Shown: positions 8,049-16,970 of the stretch, piece after piece | Numbering within the stretch: the first letter of the stretch is position 1 | How the letters are laid out: every line of letters begins with the position of its first letter | Assembly: GCF_003293845.1 (NCBI RefSeq) | Contig: NZ_QLST01000005.1 | Coordinates: forward strand, 121,039-185,038 | Direction: 5' to 3' | Length of the DNA: 64,000 nt | Source: Flavobacterium tibetense | GTDB lineage: Bacteria; Bacteroidota; Bacteroidia; Flavobacteriales; Flavobacteriaceae | Position numbers and translations under genes: made by a program | The notes under the pieces: model-generated | What the model was told of the DNA's origin: nothing | The model's input: only the letters and a program-made list of their open reading frames with translations | The model's database searches: none

Positions 8049-9527
8049 ATGAGCAAGAACTTAACAAAAAGAGCAGAAGATTATTCGAAGTGGTATAACG
8101 AATTGGTCGTAAAGGCTGATTTAGCGGAGAATTCAGGAGTTAGAGGATGTATGGTTATTAAGCCGTACGGTTATGCAATTTGGGAAAAAATGCAAGCAGA
8201 ATTAGATCGAATGTTTAAAGAAACCGGACATAGCAATGCTTATTTTCCTCTTTTTGTACCTAAAAGTATGTTTGAAGCAGAAGAAAAGAATGCAGAAGGT
8301 TTTGCAAAGGAGTGCGCAATTGTTACGCACTATAGATTGAAAAACGATCCAGATAACAAAGGAAAGCTAATGGTTGATCCTAATGCAAAATTAGAAGAAG
8401 AGTTGATTGTTCGTCCAACTAGTGAGGCAATTATTTGGTCAACTTATAAAGGTTGGGTGCAATCCTATAGAGATTTACCATTATTAATTAACCAATGGGC
8501 TAACGTGGTTCGTTGGGAGATGCGAACACGTTTGTTTTTAAGAACAGCAGAATTTTTATGGCAAGAAGGACACACGGCACATGCCACACGTCAGGAAGCG
8601 ATTGAGGAATCTGAAAAAATGATGAATGTGTATGCTGATTTTGCTCAAAATTTTATGGCAATTCCAGTTATTAAGGGATTAAAAACGGAGACAGAACGTT
8701 TTGCTGGAGCAGATGAAACCTATTGTATTGAGGCTTTAATGCAAGATGGAAAAGCTTTACAAGCGGGAACTTCACACTTTTTAGGTCAAAATTTTGCTAA
8801 AGCTTTTGATGTAAAATTTGCTAACCAAGAAGGGAAACAAGAATATGTTTGGGGAACATCTTGGGGGGTTTCTACACGATTAATGGGAGCGTTGGTAATG
8901 ACACATTCAGATGATAATGGGTTGGTATTACCTCCAAATTTAGCACCTATCCAAGTTGTGGTAGTGCCAATTTACAAGACTGAAGACGAATTTAATACAA
9001 TTTCAAACCAAGTGAGTGAATTGGTAGCTGCGTTTAGAAAAATTGGAATTTCTGTTAAATTCGATAATAGAACTACTCAAAAACCAGGATTCAAATTTGC
9101 GGAATGGGAATTAAAAGGAGTTCCAGTTCGAATTGCTGTTGGGCCTAAAGATTTAGAAAATGGAACTTATGAAGTAGCAAGAAGAGATACGTTGACTAAA
9201 GAAATTATTGCTAAAGATGGCGTTGTGAATTACATTCAAAATTTATTGGAAACTATTCAACACGACTTGTTTACAAAAGCTTTGAAATATAGAGATTCAC
9301 ATATAACTGAAGTAAATTCATTTGAAGAATTCAAAGAAGTATTGGAAACGAAAGGTGGTTTTATTGCTGCTCATTGGGATGGTACAGCCGAAACGGAGGA
9401 AAAAATTAAAGAATTGACCAAAGCAACTATTCGATGCATCGCTTTAGATAGAGTAGAAGAGGCTGGAAGTTGCGTATTTTCAGGGAAATCTTCTATTGGA
9501 AGAGTCTTATTTGCAAAGGCTTATTAA
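8049..9527 (+). CDS. proS: Prolyl-tRNA synthetase (ProS, type 3)
   Basis: This class II synthetase charges tRNA-Pro with proline. At 492 residues from the ATG at 8049 it is the short form lacking the large editing insertion, related to archaeal and eukaryotic enzymes. Visible class II elements include [16 protein letters not shown] near the N-terminus, [16 protein letters not shown] (the TxE loop), and the motif 3 region [21 protein letters not shown]. The anticodon-binding domain ([11 protein letters not shown] onward) and a Cys-containing C-terminal segment ([14 protein letters not shown]) follow. An upstream extension from 7992 reads through the promoter and is rejected because the conserved protein begins [16 protein letters not shown]. 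Confidence 0.95.
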   Translation: MSKNLTKRAEDYSKWYNELVVKADLAENSGVRGCMVIKPYGYAIWEKMQAELDRMFKETGHSNAYFPLFVPKSMFEAEEKNAEGFAKECAIVTHYRLKNDPDNKGKLMVDPNAKLEEELIVRPTSEAIIWSTYKGWVQSYRDLPLLINQWANVVRWEMRTRLFLRTAEFLWQEGHTAHATRQEAIEESEKMMNVYADFAQNFMAIPVIKGLKTETERFAGADETYCIEALMQDGKALQAGTSHFLGQNFAKAFDVKFANQEGKQEYVWGTSWGVSTRLMGALVMTHSDDNGLVLPPNLAPIQVVVVPIYKTEDEFNTISNQVSELVAAFRKIGISVKFDNRTTQKPGFKFAEWELKGVPVRIAVGPKDLENGTYEVARRDTLTKEIIAKDGVVNYIQNLLETIQHDLFTKALKYRDSHITEVNSFEEFKEVLETKGGFIAAHWDGTAETEEKIKELTKATIRCIALDRVEEAGSCVFSGKSSIGRVLFAKAY

Positions 9528-9566
9528 AAAAGACCAAAAAAAAGATAAAAAAAATTATTGAAGGTG

Positions 9567-9596
9567 TTGCAGAAATAAAAAATGTGTTTATCTTTG
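9567..9596 (+). promoter_or_regulatory. Predicted promoter of the tRNA-Glu pair
   Basis: TTG at 9567-9569, a 19-base spacer and TATCTTTG at 9589-9596 form an exact match to the Bacteroidota promoter pattern, 28 bases before the first tRNA-Glu. Confidence 0.75.
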
Positions 9597-9624
9597 CACT
9601 CGCATTACAGAAATGATATGTGAT

Positions 9625-9696
9625 GGCCCGTTCGTCTATCGGTTAGGACGCCAGGTTTTCATCCTGGTAAGAGGGGTTCGATTCCCCTACGGGCTA
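9625..9696 (+). tRNA. tRNA-Glu (anticodon TTC)
   Basis: The 72-base gene folds as a cloverleaf: acceptor GGCCCGT/ACGGGCT (one G-T pair), anticodon stem CCAGG/CCTGG with loop TTTTCAT giving anticodon TTC, and T arm with GGTTCGATTCC. The CCA end is not encoded. Confidence 0.96.
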
Positions 9697-9729
9697 CAAT
9701 TTTTGAAATACTGAATAAAAAAGCTTAAT

Positions 9730-9801
9730 GGCCCGTTCGTCTATCGGTTAGGACGCCAGGTTTTCATCCTGGTAAGAGGGGTTCGATTCCCCTACGGGCT
9801 A
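9730..9801 (+). tRNA. tRNA-Glu (anticodon TTC), second identical copy
   Basis: All 72 bases are identical to the copy at 9625-9696, 33 bases downstream and in the same direction. The two are probably transcribed together from the promoter at 9567-9596. Confidence 0.96.
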
Positions 9802-9865
9802 CAAATTAGTTGTAAATAAGTTTTATAAAATAATGATTGGTGTCTCGGTTATTGTTTTATTAGTT

Positions 9866-9911
9866 AAAACCAAAGTGTTCGCCTAGGCGAATGTGGGAGG
9901 TTTTTCTTTTT
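9866..9911 (+). terminator. Hairpin with T-tract between tRNA-Glu pair and rpsT
   Basis: A perfect 14-base palindrome TTCGCCTAGGCGAA (9878-9891) sits inside outer pairs AAAACC (9866-9871) and GGTTTT (9899-9904), and is followed by Ts. It is likely the terminator of the tRNA transcript; a role in the rpsT leader cannot be excluded. Confidence 0.55.
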
Positions 9912-9956
9912 TAACTAGTAGTTTATAACAATTATTACAATTAAAAAAAGAACAAA

Positions 9957-10208
9957 ATGGCAAATCATAAATCTGCTTTAAAAAGAATTAGAAGTAACGA
10001 GAAAAAAAGAGTGTTAAATAGATACCAACACAAAACTACTCGTAACGCAATCAAAGCTATTCGTTTAGCTACTGACAAAGCTGAAGCGGCTGCTAAATTA
10101 TCAACTGTAATTTCTATGATTGATAAATTAGCTAAGAAAAATATCATTCATGATAATAAAGCTTCAAATTTAAAATCTAAATTAACTAAACATGTTGCTT
10201 CTTTGTAA
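9957..10208 (+). CDS. rpsT: 30S ribosomal protein S20
   Basis: The 83-residue basic protein begins MANHKSALKRIRSNEKKRVLNR, the conserved S20 start, and is predicted all-helical with many Lys and Arg residues that bind 16S rRNA. Its length is typical. It stands between the tRNA-Glu pair and typA, with hairpin terminators on both sides. Confidence 0.97.
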   Translation: MANHKSALKRIRSNEKKRVLNRYQHKTTRNAIKAIRLATDKAEAAAKLSTVISMIDKLAKKNIIHDNKASNLKSKLTKHVASL

Positions 10209-10229
10209 GTCAATGTTTAAAATATTTTA

Positions 10230-10259
10230 AAGCTCTCATTATGAGGGCTTTTTTTTTTT
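10230..10259 (+). terminator. Terminator after rpsT
   Basis: The stem AAGCTCTCAT/ATGAGGGCTT (with one G-T pair) is followed by nine or more Ts, 21 bases after the rpsT stop. Confidence 0.85.
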
Positions 10260-10352
10260 ACATTAAATAATCATTATTTTAACTAAAGTGTTGATTACTA
10301 TAGTGTTTTTATCAAAATAAAGATTACCTTTGCACCTTCAAAAAATTAATAA

Positions 10353-12149
10353 ATGACTTCTATTAGAAACATCGCAATTATTGCACACGTTGACCACGGT
10401 AAAACTACTTTGGTTGATAAAATTATGTACCATTGTCAGTTGTTTCGTGAAAACGAAAACACAGGAGATTTAATCTTAGATAATAATGACTTAGAGCGTG
10501 AAAGAGGAATTACAATTACTTCTAAAAACGTTTCTGTAACTTATAAAGGAACAAAAATCAACATTATCGACACTCCAGGTCACGCCGATTTTGGTGGAGA
10601 AGTAGAGCGTGTATTGAATATGGCTGATGGTGTTTGTTTGTTAGTAGATGCTTTTGAAGGACCAATGCCTCAAACACGTTTCGTATTACAAAAAGCAATT
10701 GACTTAGGATTAAAACCTTGCGTTGTAATCAATAAAGTAGATAAAGAAAACTGTACGCCAGAAGAAGTTCATGAAAAAGTTTTCGACTTAATGTTTGAAT
10801 TAGGTGCTACAGAAGAGCAATTGGATTTCCCAACGGTTTATGGTTCGGCTAAAAATAACTGGATGTCTGATGATTTCAGAAACCAAACAGATAATATTGA
10901 GCCTTTATTAGATATGGTTTTGGCAAATGTACCAGCTCCTAAAGTATCTGAAGGAACACCTCAAATGTTAATTACTTCTTTAGATTTCTCTTCATTCACA
11001 GGTCGTATTGCGATTGGTCGTTTAGAAAGAGGTGTTTTAAAAGAAGGAATGCCAATATCTTTGGTAAAAAGAGATGGTAAAGTAATTAAATCAAGAATTA
11101 AAGAATTACATACTTTTGAAGGTCTTGGACGTAAAAAAGTAGATGAAGTAGTTGCTGGAGATATTTGTGCAATTATCGGAATTGAAGGTTTTGAAATTGG
11201 TGATACTATCGCTGATTTTGAAAATCCAGAAGCGTTACAAACTATTGCTATTGATGAGCCTACGATGAGTATGTTGTTCACCATTAACGATTCGCCTTTC
11301 TTTGGTAAAGAAGGTAAATTTGTAACATCACGTCACATTAGAGATCGTCTGAATAAAGAATTAGAGAAAAACTTAGCGATGAAGTTAGGTGAAACGGATT
11401 CTGCTGATAAATTCATGGTTTTTGGTCGTGGAGTTCTTCACTTGTCGGTTCTTATTGAAACAATGAGAAGAGAAGGTTATGAGTTACAAATTGGTCAGCC
11501 ACAGGTAATTATCAAAGAAATTGATGGTCAAAAATGTGAACCAATTGAAGAATTAACGATCGATTTACCAGAAAATCTTTCAGGTAGAGCGGTTGAATTC
11601 GTAACAATCCGTAAAGGAGAAATGTTGTCAATGGAAGCTAAAGGCGATCGTATGATTATCAAATTCAATATTCCATCTCGTGGAATCATTGGTTTGAGAA
11701 ATCAATTGTTAACAGCTACTGCAGGTGAAGCTATTATGTCGCACCGTTACATTGGATACGAACCTTTCAAAGGAGCAATTCCAGGACGTAACAACGGTTC
11801 GTTAATTTCTATGGAAAATGGAAAAGCAATTCCTTATTCTATCGATAAATTGCAAGATCGTGGTAAATTCTTCATTGAACCGAATGCTGAAATTTACGAA
11901 GGTCAAGTAATTGGAGAGAACAGCAGAAGTGATGATATGTGTATTAACGTAACTAAGGCTAAAAAACAGTCTAACGTACGTTCATCTGGAAATGATGAAA
12001 AAGCAAGAATTATTCCGCCGATTATTTTCTCATTGGAAGAAGCTTTAGAATACATTCAAAAAGATGAATATGTTGAGGTAACCCCAAAATCTATTCGTTT
12101 AAGAAAAATTTATTTGACAGAAAACGACAGAAAACGTTTTAAAATATAA
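10353..12149 (+). CDS. typA: Ribosome-associated translational GTPase TypA/BipA
   Basis: The 598-residue protein is a full-length TypA/BipA, a GTPase of the elongation-factor family that binds ribosomes and helps 50S assembly and stress adaptation. GTP-binding motifs are visible: AHVDHGKTTL (G1, about residues 10-19), the RGITI switch (G2), DTPGHADF (G3) and NKVD (G4). EF-G-like domains follow, and the C-terminal TypA-specific domain includes GLRNQLLTATAGEAIMSHR. A TACCTTTG promoter-like box lies at 10325-10332 without a clear upstream partner. A terminator follows directly. Confidence 0.97.
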   Translation: MTSIRNIAIIAHVDHGKTTLVDKIMYHCQLFRENENTGDLILDNNDLERERGITITSKNVSVTYKGTKINIIDTPGHADFGGEVERVLNMADGVCLLVDAFEGPMPQTRFVLQKAIDLGLKPCVVINKVDKENCTPEEVHEKVFDLMFELGATEEQLDFPTVYGSAKNNWMSDDFRNQTDNIEPLLDMVLANVPAPKVSEGTPQMLITSLDFSSFTGRIAIGRLERGVLKEGMPISLVKRDGKVIKSRIKELHTFEGLGRKKVDEVVAGDICAIIGIEGFEIGDTIADFENPEALQTIAIDEPTMSMLFTINDSPFFGKEGKFVTSRHIRDRLNKELEKNLAMKLGETDSADKFMVFGRGVLHLSVLIETMRREGYELQIGQPQVIIKEIDGQKCEPIEELTIDLPENLSGRAVEFVTIRKGEMLSMEAKGDRMIIKFNIPSRGIIGLRNQLLTATAGEAIMSHRYIGYEPFKGAIPGRNNGSLISMENGKAIPYSIDKLQDRGKFFIEPNAEIYEGQVIGENSRSDDMCINVTKAKKQSNVRSSGNDEKARIIPPIIFSLEEALEYIQKDEYVEVTPKSIRLRKIYLTENDRKRFKI

Positions 12150-12157
12150 TTAATTTG

Positions 12158-12184
12158 AATCCCGATGAAAGTCGGGATTTTTTA
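12158..12184 (+). terminator. Terminator after typA
   Basis: The stem AATCCCGA/TCGGGATT is followed by Ts, eight bases past the typA stop. Confidence 0.85.
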
Positions 12185-12193
12185 TAAAATAGT

Positions 12194-12631
12194 ATGATGG
12201 AAGTAAAATTAAAATTCGGAATTGACCAATTGCTTTTTGGAATGAAGCAAAAGGATGTAGAAGCTCTTTATGGCAAGCCAAGTTCCCAATATGTAGATGA
12301 GGAAGATAATATTGTTTATGTTTATAACCAACAAAAAATGCGTTTGACTTTTTATGATGAAGAGGAAATGCGTTTGGGATATATCATAGCGCAACATCCA
12401 AATTTGACTTTATTTGGTGAAACATTTATTGGAAAAACTTGGGAAGAAGTTAAATCGTTATTAGCTACAAATAAGATAACTAAGTTAGAAACTGAGTTGG
12501 TTGAAGGAACTGAAAATTATTTTTCTGAAGAGAATTGGATGTTCGTAAATGTTGATTATGGACAGGTTTTTAAAATTGAGCTAGGTGCTGTTTTCAAAGA
12601 AAAAGACGATGACTTTGATTGGAAGTTTTAA
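12194..12631 (+). CDS. Hypothetical protein with FGMKxxDVExLYGKP motif
   Basis: The 145-residue acidic protein has no signal peptide. Its N-terminal FGMKQKDVEALYGKPSSQY resembles the helix-turn found in BamE/SmpA-like folds (hydrophobic-G-x-x-x-x-x-V-x-x-x-x-G-x-P), and a second similar element, GETFIGKTWEEVKSLL, occurs near residue 78. This suggests a duplicated small alpha-beta unit. The family is not recognised. The start could be either of two adjacent ATGs (12194 or 12197). It sits immediately after the typA terminator and before an unknown membrane protein. Confidence 0.75.
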   Translation: MMEVKLKFGIDQLLFGMKQKDVEALYGKPSSQYVDEEDNIVYVYNQQKMRLTFYDEEEMRLGYIIAQHPNLTLFGETFIGKTWEEVKSLLATNKITKLETELVEGTENYFSEENWMFVNVDYGQVFKIELGAVFKEKDDDFDWKF

Positions 12632-12673
12632 GTACTTTTGTTATTGTTTCTAACTTTAGATTATTGATTAAAA

Positions 12674-13105
12674 ATGAAATTAGTAATTAATATAATTTCA
12701 AATTCTCTTAAGTTGTTTTTTTTAGGAGGTATTTTGAGCAATTTATTTTTGGTAATTTTAGTTTTTTCTGATTCTTATTTTAGGTATTTGGATTTTGCTG
12801 AGGAAAACTTTCATCAGAAAATAGTAAAATATTTTTGGTTTACAGTTTATGTGCCGTTAATTTTGATTATTATCTATATACTATTCATGATATATCAAAA
12901 AATACAAATATTTGATAAAATAGTTGTTGGAATATCAGGTTTGTTAGGAATAATTCTATTTGTTTTTTTGGAGAGATACATAAAGAAATATGCATTAATT
13001 CATGAATATTTAATACTGAGTATGTTTTTATTGATTTTTGGTTATTTGTTTTTATTTTACATTATAAAATTTATCAATAAGAAATATCAAGAAGTGAATA
13101 GTTAA
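12674..13105 (+). CDS. Hypothetical four-helix membrane protein
   Basis: The 143-residue protein is strongly hydrophobic with four probable membrane helices (about residues 9-30, 50-72, 80-98 and 112-132), separated by short charged loops. No family is recognised. It is 42 bases downstream of the previous gene on the same strand and ends at a shared bidirectional terminator. Confidence 0.7.
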   Translation: MKLVINIISNSLKLFFLGGILSNLFLVILVFSDSYFRYLDFAEENFHQKIVKYFWFTVYVPLILIIIYILFMIYQKIQIFDKIVVGISGLLGIILFVFLERYIKKYALIHEYLILSMFLLIFGYLFLFYIIKFINKKYQEVNS

Positions 13106-13111
13106 TAAAAT

Positions 13112-13139
13112 AAAAAATGCCTCAATTGAGGCATTTTTT
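13112..13139. terminator. Bidirectional terminator overlapping the stop of the facing gene
   Basis: AAAAATGCCTC/GAGGCATTTTT with a loop of AATT separates two convergent genes. Its right edge overlaps the stop codon of the prolyl isomerase gene on the minus strand. Confidence 0.85.
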
Positions 13140-14226
13140 ATTGGTTTATTTTAATCAATTCAATTTCAAAAATTAAATCCGCATTAGGAGGAATTACGCC
13201 GCCAGCGCCTCTTTCTCCATAAGCCAAATTGGATGGAATTAAAAATTTATATTTGGCTCCTTCTTTCATTAATTGCACACCTTCTGTCCAACCTGGAATT
13301 ACTTGGTTTAATCCAAAATCTATGGTTTGATTTCTTCTTTGTACACTACTATCGAAAATTTTCCCATTTAGTAGCATTCCTGTATAATGTACTTTTACAT
13401 TGCTTGTTGCTACAGGATAGTTTCCTGTTCCTTCTTGGATCACGATATATTTTAATCCACTTGGAGTGGTTGAAGCATTGGCAAATTCTTTCTCGATAGC
13501 TGCCTGTCTTTCTTTTTCTTTTTGGGCTTCAATTTCGGCTTGTTTTTTCTTTTCAGCTTCTTTTAAAGCGTTCATTTTTTCAACAGCAACTTTGTTTTTT
13601 TCTACTTGTGCTTGATCATTTTTTTCTTTGGCAGAAAAATAAGCAGCGAATACTTTTTCGGCTTTGAATTTTTTGGCAGCTTTTCCTTTTCTAATGATAG
13701 TCATGGAATTAATTACATCATCTTGGGCTATTTTATCAACTACTTCTTGTCCAGAAACAACGTGACCAAAAACGGTATGTTTTCCATCTAGCCAAGGAGT
13801 GTCTTTATGAGTAATAAAAAACTGACTTCCATTTGTTCCTACACCTGAATTCGCCATTGACAAAACACCAGCTTTATTGTGGATTAAGTTGGGATGAAAT
13901 TCATCAACAAATTTATAACCTGGGCCACTAGTTCCATTACCTTCTGGACAACCACCTTGAATCATGAAGTTAGCAATTACACGGTGAAATTTCAATCCGT
14001 TATAAAAAGGTTTTCCTTTGAATTTTTCATCAACTTGCGTATTTTTTCCTTCAATTAAGGAAACAAAATTTGCTACAGTTATTGGAGTTTCTTCAAAAGT
14101 TAAGGCTAAAGTTATTGATCCTTTAGAAGTTTCAATTTGGCAATATAAACCGTCAGCTTGTTTCTTTTTTTGAGCGTTTACAGAGAAAACACAAGTTAGC
14201 GCAATTATAGATAAGATTTTTTTCAT
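13138..14226 (-). CDS. Secreted cyclophilin-FKBP fusion peptidyl-prolyl isomerase (copy A)
   Basis: This 362-residue protein joins two unrelated prolyl isomerase domains. After a signal peptide (ends VNAQKKK), a cyclophilin domain (about residues 25-190) shows [29 protein letters not shown] and HTVFGHVVSG. A Lys/Glu-rich linker with coiled-coil character (about 195-250) leads to an FKBP domain (about 255-362) with VKVHYTGML, GWTEGVQLMKEG and AYGERGAGGVIPPNA. Both catalytic cores look intact. It would fold exported proteins in the periplasm. It is the last gene of a run with two paralogues, gldI and a phosphoesterase, only four bases from the next copy. It is the most diverged of the three copies in the FKBP half. 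Confidence 0.92.
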   Translation of the reverse strand: MKKILSIIALTCVFSVNAQKKKQADGLYCQIETSKGSITLALTFEETPITVANFVSLIEGKNTQVDEKFKGKPFYNGLKFHRVIANFMIQGGCPEGNGTSGPGYKFVDEFHPNLIHNKAGVLSMANSGVGTNGSQFFITHKDTPWLDGKHTVFGHVVSGQEVVDKIAQDDVINSMTIIRKGKAAKKFKAEKVFAAYFSAKEKNDQAQVEKNKVAVEKMNALKEAEKKKQAEIEAQKEKERQAAIEKEFANASTTPSGLKYIVIQEGTGNYPVATSNVKVHYTGMLLNGKIFDSSVQRRNQTIDFGLNQVIPGWTEGVQLMKEGAKYKFLIPSNLAYGERGAGGVIPPNADLIFEIELIKINQ

Positions 14227-14230
14227 GGGA

Positions 14231-15316
14231 TTATTGGTTTGGCATGGTTTCTAACAATTCAATTTCAAAAATAATATTGGCATTAGGTGGAATTACATTT
14301 CCAGCGCCTTGGCTACCGTAGCCTAAACTAGAGGGAATAAAAACTAATATTCGGTCACCAAAATTCATCATATCCAAAGCTTCAATGAATCCAGGAATTA
14401 AACCTTGTTTGTTACCATAAGAAAATGGAAATGGACGATAAGCATTGGCAGCAGCTTTGTTTGGGTTTAATTTCCCATGTTGATTTGCGATAGCTTCAAA
14501 ACTAGTGTCAAATAACTCTCCGGTTTCTAGAAATCCTGCATAATGTACGTAAACTTCTATTCCATTAGCAGGTTTTTTTTCTTCACCTTTGTTGATGTAT
14601 TTGTAAATTAAACCTGATTTAGTTTTAGTTCCAGACGTAATCAGGTCTTTAATTTCTTTACTTTTAATTTCCTTTGCAACTGCTATTTTCTTTTCGTTTT
14701 CTTTCTGAATTTCAGTTTCTTTACTGTAATATTCTTTGAAAGTTTTAAAAGCGTTAAATTTTTTAGCTTCGCTACCTTTTCTAATAATTATAATTTTTTC
14801 AATGCTGTCACCTTGAGCTATAGTGTTTACTATATCCATTCCTTCTACAACTTCTCCAAAAACGGTATGTTTTCCATCTAGCCAAGGTGTTGCTTTGTGT
14901 GTGATAAAAAATTGACTGCCATTGGTGCCAGGGCCAGCATTAGCCATTGATAAAATTCCGCCCTTGCTATGTTTTAATTCAGGATGAATTTCGTCATTAA
15001 ACTTATAACCAGGTCCGCCTTTTCCATCTCCTAACGGATCACCACCTTGAATCATAAAGTCTTCGATGACACGGTGAAACTTCAAGCCATCATAAAAAGG
15101 TTTGTTTTTAAATTCTGCGGCAACAAAATCGTTTTTTCCTTCGACTAAACTAATGAAATTAGCAACAGTAATAGGAGTTTTTTCAAAAGTTAAAGTTAAA
15201 GTTATTGTTCCTTTAGAAGTTTCAATTTGACAGTATAAACCGTCTACTTGTTTCTTTTTTTGTGCGTTTACAGAGAAAACACAAATCAAAGCAAGTAGAG
15301 TCAAGATTTTATTCAT
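14231..15316 (-). CDS. Secreted cyclophilin-FKBP fusion peptidyl-prolyl isomerase (copy B)
   Basis: This 361-residue protein has the same layout as copy A: signal peptide ending VNAQKKK, cyclophilin (about 25-190, with [17 protein letters not shown] and [10 protein letters not shown]), a charged linker and a C-terminal FKBP domain (about 245-361, with [14 protein letters not shown] and [15 protein letters not shown]). The first ~60 residues resemble copy A, whereas everything after is nearly the same as copy C, so it is a mosaic of its neighbours. The FKBP half has an insertion ([16 protein letters not shown]) compared with copy A. It lies four bases from copy A and four from copy C. Confidence 0.92.
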   Translation of the reverse strand: MNKILTLLALICVFSVNAQKKKQVDGLYCQIETSKGTITLTLTFEKTPITVANFISLVEGKNDFVAAEFKNKPFYDGLKFHRVIEDFMIQGGDPLGDGKGGPGYKFNDEIHPELKHSKGGILSMANAGPGTNGSQFFITHKATPWLDGKHTVFGEVVEGMDIVNTIAQGDSIEKIIIIRKGSEAKKFNAFKTFKEYYSKETEIQKENEKKIAVAKEIKSKEIKDLITSGTKTKSGLIYKYINKGEEKKPANGIEVYVHYAGFLETGELFDTSFEAIANQHGKLNPNKAAANAYRPFPFSYGNKQGLIPGFIEALDMMNFGDRILVFIPSSLGYGSQGAGNVIPPNANIIFEIELLETMPNQ

Positions 15317-15320
15317 GGGA

Positions 15321-16412
15321 TTATTGATTTGGCATGGTTTCTAGTAATTCAATTTCAAAAATAATATTGGTATTAGGCGGAATTACGTTTCCAGCACCTT
15401 GACTACCGTAGCCTAAACTAGAGGGAATAAAAACTAATATTCGGTCACCAAAATTCATCATATCCAAAGCTTCAATGAATCCAGGAATTAAACCTTGTTT
15501 GTTACCATAAGGAAATGGAAAAGGACGATAAGCATTGGCAGCAGCTTTGTTTCTGTCTAACTTTCCATGTTGATTAGCTATAGCTTCAAAACTAGTGTCA
15601 AACAACTCCCCAGTTTCTAAAAATCCTGCATAATGTATATAAACTTCTGTTCCATTTGCAGGTTTTTTTCCTTCACCTTTGTTGATGTATTTGTATAGTA
15701 AACCTGATTTGGTTTTAGTTCCAGAGGCAATTAGCTCTTGAATTTCTTTACTTTTAGTTTCTTTAGCAGCTGCTGCTTTTTTTTCGTTTTCTTTTTGAAT
15801 TGCAGCTTCTTTACTATAATACTCTTTTAAAGTTTTAACAGCATCAAATTTTTTAGCTTTGCTGCCTTTTCTAATGATTGTAATTTTTTCAATACTATCA
15901 TCTTGAACGATAGCGTTTACCACATTCATTCCTTCAATAACTTCCCCAAAAACGGTATGTCTTCCATCTAATTTTTGAACCTCTTTGTGTGTGATAAAAA
16001 ATTGACTTCCATTGGTTCCAGGGCCAGCGTTAGCCATTGATAAAATTCCTGCTTTATTATGAGTTAAATCAGGGTGAATTTCGTCATTAAACTTATAACC
16101 TGGTCCTCCAGTACCGTCGCCCATTGGATCACCACCTTGAATCATAAAGTCTTCGATTACACGGTGAAACTTTAAACCATCATAAAAAGGTTTATTTTTA
16201 AATTCATCAGTTACAAAATCGTTTTTTCCTTCTGCTAAACTGATAAAATTTGCAACAGTAATTGGCGTTTTTTCATATTCCAATTTTAGTATAATATTCC
16301 CTTTTGAAGTAAGAATGTCTGCGTAAATACCATCTTCAAGATTTTTATATTCTTCATTACAAGAGACTAAAATAAAACTGAATAAAAGTATTAAAAAAGC
16401 ATTTTTTTTCAT
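15321..16412 (-). CDS. Lipoprotein cyclophilin-FKBP fusion peptidyl-prolyl isomerase (copy C)
   Basis: The 363-residue protein has the same two-domain layout as copies A and B, but begins with a lipoprotein signal (LVSCNEE, Cys about residue 18), so it is membrane-anchored rather than soluble. The cyclophilin domain (about 30-192) and FKBP domain (about 248-363) both retain core motifs. In the FKBP part, bases 15409-15508 are virtually identical to 14319-14417 of copy B. It lies six bases from the stop of gldI, another FKBP-type lipoprotein, which suggests one operon of prolyl isomerases. Confidence 0.92.
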   Translation of the reverse strand: MKKNAFLILLFSFILVSCNEEYKNLEDGIYADILTSKGNIILKLEYEKTPITVANFISLAEGKNDFVTDEFKNKPFYDGLKFHRVIEDFMIQGGDPMGDGTGGPGYKFNDEIHPDLTHNKAGILSMANAGPGTNGSQFFITHKEVQKLDGRHTVFGEVIEGMNVVNAIVQDDSIEKITIIRKGSKAKKFDAVKTLKEYYSKEAAIQKENEKKAAAAKETKSKEIQELIASGTKTKSGLLYKYINKGEGKKPANGTEVYIHYAGFLETGELFDTSFEAIANQHGKLDRNKAAANAYRPFPFPYGNKQGLIPGFIEALDMMNFGDRILVFIPSSLGYGSQGAGNVIPPNTNIIFEIELLETMPNQ

Positions 16413-16418
16413 GTGAAA

Positions 16419-16970
16419 TTAGTTTTTAGGTTTTGGATTTTTTTTTAAATCGGTTAAAGTTACTGTACAAATTAAGGGTTCGTTTGTGCTTATTTTATTG
16501 TTGTCGCCATGATAGCCATACCCCATATGAGAAGGAAAAATAAAAGTGATGCTTTCTCCTTTTTTCATTAGTTTAATGCCATCTCTAAGTCCCATCATTA
16601 TGTTTTCCTTATCTACATAATACTCTTGGGGCTTTAATTCTTCTTTGGTATAAATAATTTTGTTGTCCAAGTCGCGAACTTCATATTCAAAATAAGCAAT
16701 ATCCCCTTTTTGAGCAAGTGGTGATTCGGCTTCGACTTTGTTTTCGTATTTGTACCAATATCCTTTAGTAGATGCTATGTATTGTTGTAAGGTGTCTTTT
16801 TCTATAATCGCTTCAATTAGTTTTTCTTCTTCAGCAATAAGAATTTTGTTACGTTCAATGGATTCTTTTATAAAGGTATTGTCCGTTTTCGATTTTGGTT
16901 TTCTTGGTTGTTGTTTTGAACAACTTACGATGGTAATTCCTAGAAGTATAATGGCAATAATTACTCTCAT
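16419..16970 (-). CDS. gldI: Gliding motility-associated FKBP lipoprotein GldI
   Basis: The 183-residue protein has a lipoprotein signal (TIVSCSKQQ) and a C-terminal FKBP-like domain (about 85-178) with ELKPQEYYVDKEN, GLRDGIKLMKKGE and HMGYGYHG. GldI is known in Flavobacterium johnsoniae as a lipoprotein needed for gliding and related to FKBP prolyl isomerases; it is thought to help fold the gliding and type IX secretion proteins in the periplasm. The assignment rests on this layout and on its neighbours: three other prolyl isomerases downstream and a DHH phosphoesterase upstream, with which it overlaps by four bases. A missing lipobox or a soluble domain would argue against it. Confidence 0.88.
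   Translation of the reverse strand: MRVIIAIILLGITIVSCSKQQPRKPKSKTDNTFIKESIERNKILIAEEEKLIEAIIEKDTLQQYIASTKGYWYKYENKVEAESPLAQKGDIAYFEYEVRDLDNKIIYTKEELKPQEYYVDKENIMMGLRDGIKLMKKGESITFIFPSHMGYGYHGDNNKISTNEPLICTVTLTDLKKNPKPKN

Noticed and set aside
9965..10147. Open frame antisense to rpsT
   Set aside because: Entirely inside the opposite strand of a confident ribosomal protein gene.
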